Source: Bradyrhizobium glycinis (GTDB lineage: Bacteria; Pseudomonadota; Alphaproteobacteria; Rhizobiales; Xanthobacteraceae). From it: DNA of 64,000 nt. The notes under the pieces are model-generated. The model did no database searches. It worked only from the letters and a program-made list of their open reading frames with translations, and was not told the DNA's origin. The stretch covers positions 827,020 to 891,019 of the forward strand of contig NZ_JACCHQ010000001.1 in the NCBI RefSeq assembly GCF_016031655.1, read 5' to 3'. Position 1 is the stretch's first letter. The number at the start of each line of letters is the position of its first letter. Positions 18,346-26,432 of this stretch are shown piece after piece. The translations under genes and the position numbers were made by a program.

Positions 18346-18952
18346 GATTCCAGTCGCCAAGCCCTGTTCCCGCGCCATCACCATTCGCCTCGCGCGCGAC
18401 CCAAGCGATCTCATGCTGGTGACCGCGATCCGCTCGGCGGTCTACCTCGCCGAGCAGGATTGTCCGTTCGAGGAGGAGTTCGACGGCAATGACATGGTCG
18501 CGGCGCATTTCATCGGCTTCGTCGGCAACGAGCCTGCGGGCTGCCTGCGGGTACGCTTCTTCGGCGATTTCGCCAAGGTGGAGCGGCTTGCGGTGCGTCA
18601 CCAATATCGGCGCTCGCGCGTCTCGTTCAAGCTGGTGCAGGCCAGCGTCGATTATGTGAAGCGCAAGGGCTTTCGCAAGATCTACGGCCAGGCGCAGGAC
18701 CGGCTGGTCGATTTCTGGGCCCATTTCGGCGCCAAGCCGCTCGGTCACAACCGCAAGATCACCTTCTCGGATTTTTCCTACACGGAGATGCTGCTGGAGA
18801 TCGAGCCGGGCCCGGACGCCATCACGCTGGACAGCGATCCCTATGTGATCATTCGTCCCGAGGGCGATTGGGACCGGCCTGGCGTGCTCGATGCGTCGGC
18901 CGGGCGGGCGGTGACCTCACCGCTGCGGGACCTCGCGCTCGCCGACCGCTGA
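18332..18952 (+). CDS. GNAT family N-acetyltransferase
   Basis: A 206-residue protein with a GNAT core: FIGFVGNEPAGCLRVRFFG (beta2-beta4), AKVERLAVRHQYRRSRVSFK (motif A region) and a C-terminal DRLVDFWAHFGAKPLG, typical of the alpha4-beta7 part. In motif A the canonical Q/R-x-x-G-x-G is replaced by QYRRSRVS, so acyl-CoA binding may differ. ATG at 18332 has AAGGAG 9 nt upstream within the preceding gene. Substrate unknown; the N-terminal RSAVYLAEQDCPFEEEFDGN resembles GNATs acting on small molecules or amino-acyl groups. Confidence 0.82.
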   Translation: MHGTRIPVAKPCSRAITIRLARDPSDLMLVTAIRSAVYLAEQDCPFEEEFDGNDMVAAHFIGFVGNEPAGCLRVRFFGDFAKVERLAVRHQYRRSRVSFKLVQASVDYVKRKGFRKIYGQAQDRLVDFWAHFGAKPLGHNRKITFSDFSYTEMLLEIEPGPDAITLDSDPYVIIRPEGDWDRPGVLDASAGRAVTSPLRDLALADR

Positions 18953-18989
18953 AATAGGTGCAGCTGCGCGCAACACGATGCTGGTTTCC

Positions 18990-19541
18990 ATGAACGATGA
19001 TCCGCCGATCCTGATATGTGCGGATCTTCAGGTCGAGTACCTGACTCCCGGCCGCCGCCACGTCATCCGCGACGGCGATAAGACGACGGCGCGCTGTCTG
19101 GAACTCCTGACGCTGTGGCGCGGCAATCTGTGGCCGGTGATGCATCTGAAGCGCATCGCGCAGGCGGCCTGGTTCAATCCGTCATCCAGGCTGACCGATT
19201 GGATCGCGGAGATCAGGCCACAGCCGAGCGAGATGACGTTCGAGCACCCGCTGCCGTCGGCCTACAGCTCGTCGCGGTTTGTCGGCCACATGTCCTCTAT
19301 CCGCACGACACGCTGCATCCTGGTCGGCTTTTCCCTGGAGGAGACCATCCTGGCCACGGTCGTCGACGGGTTTCACCGCAGTCATCGCTACCATGTGATC
19401 ACCGACGCGGTGGCGTGCCGGCAGCCGGGCACGGACGATGCCGTTGCCTACCGGCATGCGGTAGTGAATGTCATCGCGAATTTTGCTACAATCCAGTCCA
19501 GCGCCGAACTGATCAGAACCAGCGGCGCCGTTGCGGTGTAG
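18990..19541 (+). CDS. Isochorismatase-fold cysteine-hydrolase homologue, catalytic Cys replaced
   Basis: About 183 residues with the isochorismatase-like fold: an early ILICADLQVEY carrying the usual first Asp, and a Rossmann-type strand CILVGFSLEETILATVVDGF where the family has G-x-x-T-D-x-C-V-x-x-T-A. Aligning these, the nucleophilic Cys position holds Thr, so it is probably not a standard cysteine hydrolase. The Lys of the Asp-Lys-Cys triad may be the VMHLKRIAQ Lys. ATG at 18978 is an alternative start. It follows the GNAT gene by 37 nt. The actual role is unknown. Confidence 0.72.
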   Translation: MNDDPPILICADLQVEYLTPGRRHVIRDGDKTTARCLELLTLWRGNLWPVMHLKRIAQAAWFNPSSRLTDWIAEIRPQPSEMTFEHPLPSAYSSSRFVGHMSSIRTTRCILVGFSLEETILATVVDGFHRSHRYHVITDAVACRQPGTDDAVAYRHAVVNVIANFATIQSSAELIRTSGAVAV

Positions 19542-19571
19542 GCGGCCGCGACCGGTCGATGGGGTTGAGAA

Positions 19572-19742
19572 TTGTCGCGGGGAGACGAACTCAAGGAGCT
19601 GGCGAGCGATCTGTCGCATGCCGCCGAAAAGGCGCGCAGGCTGGGGCTGCCCACGACGGTCTACCTGCTCTCGATGGCGCTGGTGGAGGTGAGGGAAGCC
19701 GTTTCCGCCACCGACGAAGGGGACGACGACGGCGCGGCGTGA
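19572..19742 (+). CDS. 56-residue acidic/helical microprotein with TTG start
   Basis: A short frame following the isochorismatase-fold gene by 30 nt. It begins with TTG at 19572; an in-frame stop at 19566-19568 rules out a longer N terminus. The protein has an amphipathic helix (ELKELASDLSHAAEKARRLG), a hydrophobic middle (PTTVYLLSMALVEVREAV) and an acidic tail (DEGDDDGAA). Base composition and codon third positions fit the neighbouring genes. I do not recognise a domain. Likely a partner or regulator of the locus, but this is inference. Confidence 0.55.
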   Translation: MSRGDELKELASDLSHAAEKARRLGLPTTVYLLSMALVEVREAVSATDEGDDDGAA

Positions 19743-19857
19743 GAGCTGCCCAGCCGGATTCTGCGATTCCCGTGCTGTCATGTGCGGCTTTGTGCATCGC
19801 TGCTGAGCGCTTGCCGCCGACGAATTGGCATTGCAAGTTTTGCGTCGTGGCAATAGC

Positions 19858-19880
19858 CAAGTACGTGAGACAAGTACGTG
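19858..19880. promoter_or_regulatory. Tandem CAAGTACGTG direct repeat
   Basis: Two perfect copies of CAAGTACGTG with a 13-nt period, 59 nt upstream of the aminotransferase start. Such spacing could serve a transcription factor, but none is known here. Confidence 0.35.
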
Positions 19881-19938
19881 CCATCGAGTGATGACGCCGG
19901 CCGCTCCCGCGCCGTGACGCTTTCAAGGATCTCCGCAA

Positions 19939-21321
19939 ATGTCCATGCTGCCCAATTCGCAAGAGGCCCGGGATGTGGCCTATCAGCTCCATCCCTACAC
20001 CAATGCGCGCACGCATCAGCAGGCCGGTCCCCTGGTGATCGAGCGCGGCGAGGGGCCTTACGTCTTTGACGCGACGGGCAAGCGCTATTTCGAAGCGATG
20101 GCGGGCCTGTGGAGCGTCGGGCTCGGCTTCAACGAGAAGCGGCTGGTCGAGGCGGCGTACAAGCAGATGCAGGCTCTGCCCTTCTATCACACGTTCTCCG
20201 CCAAATCGCACGGTCCCTCGATCGACCTCGCCGAGAAACTGGTCGCGCTCGCGCCTGTTACCATGAGCAAGGTGTTCTTCACCAATTCCGGCTCGGAAGC
20301 GAACGACACCGTGCTGAAGCTGATCGCCTATCGCTCCAACGCGCTCGGTCAGCCGCAGCGCAAGAAGGTGATCAGCCGCCTACGTGCCTATCACGGCGTC
20401 ACCATCGCATCCGCCAGCCTCACGGGCCTGCCGAACAACCACCGCTCGTTCGACCTGCCGCTGCCGAACATCCTGCATACGGGCTCGCCGCACTTCTACA
20501 AGGACGGTGTTCCCGGCGAGAGCGAGGAAGCCTTCGCCACTCGCCGGGCCGAGGAGCTCGACGCGCTGATCCAGAAGGAGGGGCCGGACACGATCGCGGC
20601 CTTCTTCGGCGAGCCGGTGATGGGGGCGGGCGGCGTCGTGGTTCCGCCCGCGACCTACTGGGACAAGATCCAGAAGGTCCTGAAGAAGTACGACATTCTC
20701 CTGGTCGCCGATGAGGTGATCTGCGGTTTCGGCCGCACTGGCAAGATGTTCGGCTGCGAGACCTACGGCATCAAGCCTGATGCGATGGTGGTCTCCAAGC
20801 AGATCACCTCGAGCTATTTCCCGCTCTCGGCCGTCATCCTGAACGACCGCATGTTCGAGCCGATCGCGGACGAGAGCAACAAGATCGGCGTGCTCGGCCA
20901 TGGCTTCACCGCGGGCGGCCATCCGGTCGGCTCGGCGATTGCGCTGGAGAACCTTAAGATCATCGAGGAGCGCGGCCTCGTCGCACACGCGGCCGAGCTC
21001 GGTGGCTACATGCAGGGCCGCCTACGTGAACTCGCCAGCCACCCGCTGGTCGGCGAGGTCCGCGGCGTCGGCATGATCGCCGCGCTCGAGCTCGTGCTCG
21101 ACAAGGGGCGCAAGACCGCCGCCACGACGCCCGGCGCCGTCGGCGGCATCGCCAGCCGCCTGCTCCAGGAGCGCGGCGTGATCTCGCGCAACATGCTCGA
21201 TGCCATCGCCATCTGCCCGCCGCTGATCACGACCAAGGCCCAGATCGACGAGCTGGTGGACGCGATCTCCGGCGTGCTGAACGACATGAAAGGCGAAGTC
21301 GCGAAGCTGACGCCGGCATAG
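19939..21321 (+). CDS. Class III (omega) aminotransferase
   Basis: A 460-residue PLP enzyme of fold type I, class III. Motifs: YFEAMAGLWSVGLGF, FFTNSGSEANDTVLKL (phosphate/PLP contact), LLVADEVICGFGRTG (Asp that contacts the pyridine N) and MVVSKQITSSYFPLSAV with the Schiff-base Lys. Sequence segments are close to pyruvate-dependent omega-transaminases (taurine, putrescine, beta-alanine type). Substrate is not decided by sequence, and the flanking genes give no strong clue. ATG at 19939 gives a family-length protein. Confidence 0.93.
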   Translation: MSMLPNSQEARDVAYQLHPYTNARTHQQAGPLVIERGEGPYVFDATGKRYFEAMAGLWSVGLGFNEKRLVEAAYKQMQALPFYHTFSAKSHGPSIDLAEKLVALAPVTMSKVFFTNSGSEANDTVLKLIAYRSNALGQPQRKKVISRLRAYHGVTIASASLTGLPNNHRSFDLPLPNILHTGSPHFYKDGVPGESEEAFATRRAEELDALIQKEGPDTIAAFFGEPVMGAGGVVVPPATYWDKIQKVLKKYDILLVADEVICGFGRTGKMFGCETYGIKPDAMVVSKQITSSYFPLSAVILNDRMFEPIADESNKIGVLGHGFTAGGHPVGSAIALENLKIIEERGLVAHAAELGGYMQGRLRELASHPLVGEVRGVGMIAALELVLDKGRKTAATTPGAVGGIASRLLQERGVISRNMLDAIAICPPLITTKAQIDELVDAISGVLNDMKGEVAKLTPA

Positions 21322-21337
21322 AGCACCGCTCTCTCCG

Positions 21338-21460
21338 CGTCATTGCGAGCCAACGGGTCCGCGCGAAGTGCGGCCCGATGACAGGCTCCGCGAAGCAATC
21401 CAGAATCCCTCCTTGGAAACCGTCTGGATTGCTTCGTCGCAAGAGCTTCTCGCAATGACG
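21338..21460. repeat. Palindromic dispersed repeat, copy 2
   Basis: Same family as the copy at 14644: CGTCATTGCGAG at the left, inner arms GAAGCAATCCAGAATC / CTGGATTGCTTC, and CTCGCAATGACG at the right. This copy is longer (123 bp) owing to an insert of about 35 bp in the left half. It fills the gap between the convergent aminotransferase and RNase D genes. Confidence 0.85.
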
Positions 21461-21481
21461 ATGGTATGAGCGGAGTGAGCC

Positions 21482-22630
21482 CTACGCCCGCTGCACCCCG
21501 ATCACGCGGCCTTTCTCGATGGCCAGCGCCAGCTCGCCGCGCTTGAGCTTCAAGGCGGCGTCGCCGAACAGCTCGCGGCGCCAGCCGCGCAAGGCGGGCA
21601 CGTCGGCCTCATCGTCCGCCGCGATCTCTTCGAGGTCGTCGACCGTCGCGATCACCTTGCTGGCGACCGCATGGCGCTCGGCGGTCATCCGCAGGAGCAC
21701 CTTCAGCAGCTCGACGATGGCGGCGCCGTTGGAATTGTTGCGCGGCTTCTCCAGCTTGGGCAGCTTCGAGAAATCCCGCGCCAGCCCGCGCTCGACTGCG
21801 GCGATGATGTCTGCACCCCATTTGGATTTCTCGAACCCCTTCGGCACCGAGCGCAGATGCGCGAGCTTCTCCAGCGTGGTCGGCGCATGGGTCGCGATGT
21901 CGGTGATGGCTTCGTCGCGCAGCACGCGGCCGCGCGGCACGTCGCGGCTCTGCGCCTCTTGCTCGCGCCAGGCTGCGACCTCCATCAGCACCGCGAGGTC
22001 CTTGGGCTTGCGGACCCGCGTCTTGAGCCGCTCCCAGGCGCGCTCGGGATGGAAGTCGTAGGTGCGGGGCGAGGTCAGGACTTCCATCTCGATGGAAACC
22101 CATTCGCTGCGGCGGCGCTTCTTCAGGTCGGCGTCAAGCGCGGCGAACACGTCGCGCAAATGGGTGACGTCGGAGACCGCGTAATGCATCTGCTCCTTGG
22201 TCAACGGCCGGCGCGACCAGTCGGTGAAGCGGTGGGTCTTGTCCGGGCGGTGGCCGGTGACCTTCTCGACCAGCGCGTCGTAGGCGATGCTGTCGCCGTA
22301 GCCGAGCACCATCGCGGCCACCTGGGTGTCGAACACGGGATGCGGGATGATGCCCGCCTGGTGCCAGATGATCTCGATGTCCTGGCGGGCGGCGTGAAAT
22401 ACCTTCAGCACGCCCTCGTTAGCCATCAGCTCGAAGAACGGCTTGAGGTCGATCCCCTCGGCCAGGGTGTCGATGACCACGGCTTCCTCGGCGCTGGCCA
22501 TCTGCACCACGCACAACAGCGGGTAATAAGTGGTCTCGCGCAGGAACTCGGTATCGACTGTTATGACGGGGTGCTTGGCCAGCCGGCTGCAGGCAGCCGC
22601 GAGGTCAGCGGTGGTAGTAATTAAATCCAT
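21482..22630 (-). CDS. rnd: Ribonuclease D
   Basis: A 382-residue 3'-5' exoribonuclease of the DEDDy class that trims tRNA and other stable RNA 3' ends. The metal ligands are visible: [13 protein letters not shown] (Exo I), [13 protein letters not shown] (Exo II) and [13 protein letters not shown] (Exo III with Tyr). An HRDC-type region follows ([20 protein letters not shown]). Length matches the family. The gene is alone and convergent with the aminotransferase gene. Confidence 0.95.
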   Translation of the reverse strand: MDLITTTADLAAACSRLAKHPVITVDTEFLRETTYYPLLCVVQMASAEEAVVIDTLAEGIDLKPFFELMANEGVLKVFHAARQDIEIIWHQAGIIPHPVFDTQVAAMVLGYGDSIAYDALVEKVTGHRPDKTHRFTDWSRRPLTKEQMHYAVSDVTHLRDVFAALDADLKKRRRSEWVSIEMEVLTSPRTYDFHPERAWERLKTRVRKPKDLAVLMEVAAWREQEAQSRDVPRGRVLRDEAITDIATHAPTTLEKLAHLRSVPKGFEKSKWGADIIAAVERGLARDFSKLPKLEKPRNNSNGAAIVELLKVLLRMTAERHAVASKVIATVDDLEEIAADDEADVPALRGWRRELFGDAALKLKRGELALAIEKGRVIGVQRA

Positions 22631-22746
22631 GAACGGCCCATGACACTTGATATCAGCCGTTCCGCCGAAAGTGCTGTGATGTCAAGGGGCTCTAAGCGAA
22701 TTCGAGCCTTGCATCGGGCCGGAATCGTCGCTTTCCGACCAAATTC

Positions 22747-22857
22747 CTATTCGTAGCGGACCCGCTGCGATGGTTTTCGCGCGCAGGGCAGCGCCACCAC
22801 GATCACGCACATGGCGACCAGAGCCAGTCCCAGGAACTCGAAAACCAACAGATCCAC
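22747..22857 (-). CDS. 36-residue single-helix membrane microprotein
   Basis: A GTG-start frame reading MDLLVFEFLGLALVAMCVI..., one strongly hydrophobic helix followed by a basic C-terminus (CARKPSQRVRYE). A TGGAG ribosome site lies 8-9 nt upstream on the minus strand. It is upstream of rnd but not coupled to it. The single-helix-plus-basic-tail design is common for genuine inner-membrane microproteins. Too short for homology judgement; supported by the ribosome site and composition. Confidence 0.5.
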   Translation of the reverse strand: MDLLVFEFLGLALVAMCVIVVALPCARKPSQRVRYE

Positions 22858-23055
22858 GGCGAAATCTCCAGAAACATGGCTAGATTTGTCGGGGCTGCGT
22901 TGAGGGTCTGTTAATTGCAATGGTTACCGGCGGCAGGCACGGCCGCATGGTGGACGAGGGGTTAATCGTGCGCTGCCGCCGGCGTGTCGACGGCAGGGGC
23001 AAGTCTCAGAGTTGGATCTACGAATAGGGGCCTCCTCAAATACCTTGTATCCCGT

Positions 23056-23745
23056 TCACAGGTGTCGGCGCAGGCGCTCTCTTTGGTCATTGAGGGTTTC
23101 AATCTCCTTGTTGAGTGCTTCCTTGAGTTGGGCATAAGATTTGCCCAGCTCGGTGCAGAGTTTTGTCACCGTTCGCGGTCTATTCTGGTCGAGCCATTCC
23201 GCTCGCTGCTCACTCGCGTAAGCCGCCATTCCTCGGTGGCAGTACAGCACCGCCTCAAAGTGTTCCATTGCATCTCGAGGCATGCTCTCAACAACCTTCC
23301 ACGCTTCGTCCAACTCGGATGCGGAGGGCCACGCTTTCAGTACCTGGTAGAGTTTTGTTGGGTCAGGTTCGCCTTGGGCAAGCCAGTCTTTGATACTCTT
23401 CGCTACATCGTCGAGATGCCCGGCTCGTGATCTAAGCCGCAGACATATCCCAAACTGACTGCTGATGCGTTGGAACGCGGCGACCCTACGGTCAAAGTTT
23501 ATTTTTGACATTCCAACGACGTAGGCAACGCCTGCGGCGCAGAGAGCGATAGCTGCGGAGAGTGCCGGCTGGAAGTCTTTTGCCAAATCGTACAGGCCAT
23601 GGTTGCAAAGCATATTCTGATGCTCCTCAATCATAAATAGACTATGCTCTAGTATGCGCGTGAGAAGATTCGCTGTCGAGAGGAGTGGCAACGCCTGTCC
23701 AATATACTCACCTGCGACTGCGGATAGGACGGACCTCGATCGCAT
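23056..23745 (-). CDS. Orphan membrane-associated hypothetical protein, 229 aa
   Basis: No family recognised. A hydrophobic helix is near residues 60-80 (ALSAAIALCAAGVAYVVGM), followed by a long, mostly helical cytoplasmic region with a possible coiled coil at the end (KEALNKEIETLNDQRERLRR). Base composition of this gene and its surroundings is visibly lower in GC than its neighbours, and it lies between rnd and the Ugp-like operon without clear partners. It may have been acquired by transfer. The ATG at 23745 lacks a convincing ribosome site; a later start is possible. Confidence 0.6.
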   Translation of the reverse strand: MRSRSVLSAVAGEYIGQALPLLSTANLLTRILEHSLFMIEEHQNMLCNHGLYDLAKDFQPALSAAIALCAAGVAYVVGMSKINFDRRVAAFQRISSQFGICLRLRSRAGHLDDVAKSIKDWLAQGEPDPTKLYQVLKAWPSASELDEAWKVVESMPRDAMEHFEAVLYCHRGMAAYASEQRAEWLDQNRPRTVTKLCTELGKSYAQLKEALNKEIETLNDQRERLRRHL

Positions 23746-24160
23746 CCTGTTGATCGCATGCCGAAATGGAGCGGATCGAGATCACTCTGGCGCGCTGATC
23801 GCGAGATGCCTACTCAAGTCGGTGAATATCGGTCAGATGCGTCGTCGCGAATACTTCCCGGCATGGTCAGCCAATCGAGGTCAGGTCTAGCGATCAGTTG
23901 ATGTGTGATCGGCTGAAGGCGACGTTGCGAACGAGCGGATCCACCGGTAGGTGCCGCCTAGAATTCCCTATGATGAAGCCGCGCTCAGATCATCCGCGAT
24001 TCCGCGCCTCGCGAAGGTACGCACGTTCACGATCGGCAGACTCATGCGATTCGCTGAAGCCGGTTATTGCCCGAACGCTCCCGTTCGAGAAGTCTCCTGA
24101 AGTCAAATCCTCAATCGGCAAGATCGTCGTGCCAATCTGAGTTGCTCTGTCCAAAACGCA
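23746..24160. other. AT-richer gap with no supported gene
   Basis: A 415-nt stretch between the orphan membrane protein gene and the Ugp terminator. I find only short frames without ribosome sites or typical codon bias. Composition is AT-richer than the rest of the window and may mark the edge of an acquired segment or a decayed gene. Confidence 0.45.
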
Positions 24161-24189
24161 TTCGGCGCCCCGCATGACGGAGCGCCGAA
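24161..24189 (-). terminator. Terminator of the Ugp-like operon
   Basis: 12-bp stem with one G-T mismatch (TTCGGCGCCCCG / CGGAGCGCCGAA) and a 5-nt loop, 28 nt beyond the solute-binding protein's stop on the minus strand and followed there by a short T run (TGCGTTTTGG). Confidence 0.7.
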
Positions 24190-24216
24190 GCTCGTTCGTG
24201 CCATGAGCTACCGAGT

Positions 24217-25551
24217 TTACGGCAGCTTCAGCGACGTCTCCGCGTTGTACGGCTTCAGCGTCTCGTCGGCGGCTTTCTGGGCGGCGGCGAGAGCTTCCTT
24301 CGGCTGCTTCTTGCCGTTGAGGACCAGCATCACCTCGTCCTCGAGGTTCTTGCGGACCGGGACGGTCTTGTAGGTCGCAAACCACGGCTTTGCGACGTCG
24401 AGCTGTTCCACGGCGGTCTTGGCGTCCGGGTTCTTGCCCAGGAATTCGACCATTTCCGGCGTCTTGTAGGCGGCCATGTTCGGCGCGAAATAGCCGGTGG
24501 CGCGGCTCCACCAGCCGCTCTTCTCCGGCGAGGTCATCCACTTGATCAGCGTCCAGGCGGCCTTCTGCTTGTCGGCTTCGAGCCCAGCCGGCATGATCAG
24601 GGAGGCGCCGCCGATCGGCACCGCGTTGCGGACGTTACGCGGGATGAAGGCGACCTTGTAGGCGAACTTGGCGTTGTCGCGCACATAGGTGAGCGAGCCC
24701 GTCGACAGCATCATCATCGCGGCGTTGCCCGAGATGAAGGAGGTGCTGACGGCGGGGCCAGGCGTGGCGCCGGGCGTGTGGACCTTGTGCTTGTAGATCA
24801 GGTCGTTCCACCAGGTCAGCGCACCCAGCATCGAGGGCGTGTCGTAATAGACCTCGCCGCCGAACTCCTCGTTGTAGTAGCGCCCGCCATTGCTCATGGT
24901 GAGCGTTTCCATCATCCAGCCGCAATAATCGTAGGCGCAGGGGATCGCGATGCCCCATTGGGTCACCTTGTCGCCCTCGCGCTTGGTCAGCTTCTTGGCC
25001 CAGTCGGTGAGCTCGGCCCAGGTCTGCGGCGGCTTGCTCGGATCGAGGCCCGCTTCCTTGGCCTTGTCGGCGTTGATGTAGAGCAGCGGCGTCGAATTGT
25101 GGAACGGCACGCCGTAGACCGAGCGGTTGATCACGGCATTGCCGTGCAGCGCCGGGAAGAATTGGCCGAGGAACTGCTCCTTGGTGGTGCCGTCAGCCTT
25201 GATCAGCGCATCGAGGTTGGTGAGCTCGTTCTCGATCTGCATGTCCAGCAGGAAGTTCGCCGACATGATCACGGCCGCCGGCGGCTTGCCGGCCTTGATC
25301 GCGGCGCGCGTCTTGATCAGCGTGTCGTCGTAGGAGCCGGTGTAGACCGCGGTCGCCTTGACGTCGGGATGGGTCTCGTTGAACTCCTTGATCAAGGTGC
25401 CCATGTCGCGGGCGAGCTTGCCGTCGACGGGAACGGGGAAGAACAGGTCGACCTCGGTCGGACCTTCGCCGGCGAGAGCCGGGAAGGCGAGGGCGCCTGC
25501 TATTGAGCCGGCCATGGCAAGGCCGAGCACGATCCTGCGGGAGAACAGCAT
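24217..25551 (-). CDS. ugpB: ABC transporter substrate-binding protein, UgpB-like
   Basis: A 444-residue extracellular solute-binding protein (family 1) with a signal peptide ending near ALAG. It resembles UgpB of the sn-glycerol-3-phosphate / glycerophosphodiester importer: PFHNSTPLLYINADKAKEAG, IGGASLIMPAG and NPDAKTAVEQLDVAKPWF fit that family. ATG at 25551 has AGGAG upstream; upstream open frame to 25764 overlaps the permease and is rejected. It is the last gene of the operon, downstream of two permeases and a metallophosphoesterase. Symbol by similarity; substrate not proven. Confidence 0.88.
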   Translation of the reverse strand: MLFSRRIVLGLAMAGSIAGALAFPALAGEGPTEVDLFFPVPVDGKLARDMGTLIKEFNETHPDVKATAVYTGSYDDTLIKTRAAIKAGKPPAAVIMSANFLLDMQIENELTNLDALIKADGTTKEQFLGQFFPALHGNAVINRSVYGVPFHNSTPLLYINADKAKEAGLDPSKPPQTWAELTDWAKKLTKREGDKVTQWGIAIPCAYDYCGWMMETLTMSNGGRYYNEEFGGEVYYDTPSMLGALTWWNDLIYKHKVHTPGATPGPAVSTSFISGNAAMMMLSTGSLTYVRDNAKFAYKVAFIPRNVRNAVPIGGASLIMPAGLEADKQKAAWTLIKWMTSPEKSGWWSRATGYFAPNMAAYKTPEMVEFLGKNPDAKTAVEQLDVAKPWFATYKTVPVRKNLEDEVMLVLNGKKQPKEALAAAQKAADETLKPYNAETSLKLP

Positions 25552-25562
25552 CGGAAAATCTC

Positions 25563-26432
25563 CTATTTGATGCCTGAGGTGACGAAAGAGCTGATGAAGC
25601 GTTTCTGGAAGATCAGGAAGGCGACGAGCAGCGGCGCGATCACCATCAGCGTCCCCGCGGCGATGGTGCCCCAGGCCTGCGTGCCTTCGGCGGTCTTGGT
25701 GAAGACGGAGAGGCCGACCGTGAGCGGGCGCTTGTCCGGCGAATTGATCACCATCAGCGGCCACAGGAAGTCGTTCCAGTGGCTGGTGACGGAGATGATG
25801 GCGAAGGCCGAGAAGCTCGGCATCGACAGCGGCACGTAGATGTGGCGGATGCGCTGGATGAGGCCCGCGCCGTCGATCAGGGCGGCGTCTTCCAGCTCGG
25901 TCGGAATGGCTTCGAACGCCTGGCGCATCAGGAAGGTGCCGAAGGCCGAGGCGAAGAACGGCATCATCACGCCCGTGAGCGTGTCATAGAGGCCGAGCTG
26001 CGCCACCAGCGACAGGTTCGGCACGATCAGCAGCACCGGCACCAGCATCAGCTGCATCAGGAACAGGTAGAAGATCGGCGTCTTGCCGGCGAAGTCGAGG
26101 CGCGCGAAGGCAAAGCCGGCCAGCGTGATCGTGACGAACTGCACCAGCAGGATGCCGGTGCAGATGATCGTGGTGTTGAGCGTGTAGCGCGGGAAATCGC
26201 CGATCTCCCAGGCATCCCTGACGTTGTCGAGCGTCGGCTTCAGGCTCGGCATCAGCTCGGCCATGGCGTTGATGCCGTCCGAGGCCGGGCGCAGCGTCGC
26301 AACGCCCATCCACAGGAACGGGATCAGCCAGACCATCGCGAGCAGCACGGTCAGCGCGAAGCCGAGCTTGGGCGTGATCTCGCCGCGGGTGGCGAGCGGG
26401 GCGTCCTTCCACAGCGTATCGATCAGCTTCAT
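25563..26432 (-). CDS. ugpE: ABC transporter permease, UgpE-like
   Basis: A 289-residue inner-membrane permease with about six helices and the conserved EAA loop (EDAALIDGAGLIQRIRHIYVP, about residues 185-205 with the EAA-x3-G pattern). Its ATG overlaps the stop of the preceding permease by 4 nt (ATGA), and the solute-binding gene starts 11 nt later. The arrangement is that of ugpA-ugpE-ugpB. Confidence 0.9.
   Translation of the reverse strand: MKLIDTLWKDAPLATRGEITPKLGFALTVLLAMVWLIPFLWMGVATLRPASDGINAMAELMPSLKPTLDNVRDAWEIGDFPRYTLNTTIICTGILLVQFVTITLAGFAFARLDFAGKTPIFYLFLMQLMLVPVLLIVPNLSLVAQLGLYDTLTGVMMPFFASAFGTFLMRQAFEAIPTELEDAALIDGAGLIQRIRHIYVPLSMPSFSAFAIISVTSHWNDFLWPLMVINSPDKRPLTVGLSVFTKTAEGTQAWGTIAAGTLMVIAPLLVAFLIFQKRFISSFVTSGIK

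Noticed and set aside
23990..24216. Minus-strand frame reading through the Ugp terminator
   Set aside because: It crosses the strong hairpin at 24161-24189, has no ribosome site and overlaps the solute-binding gene in another frame.
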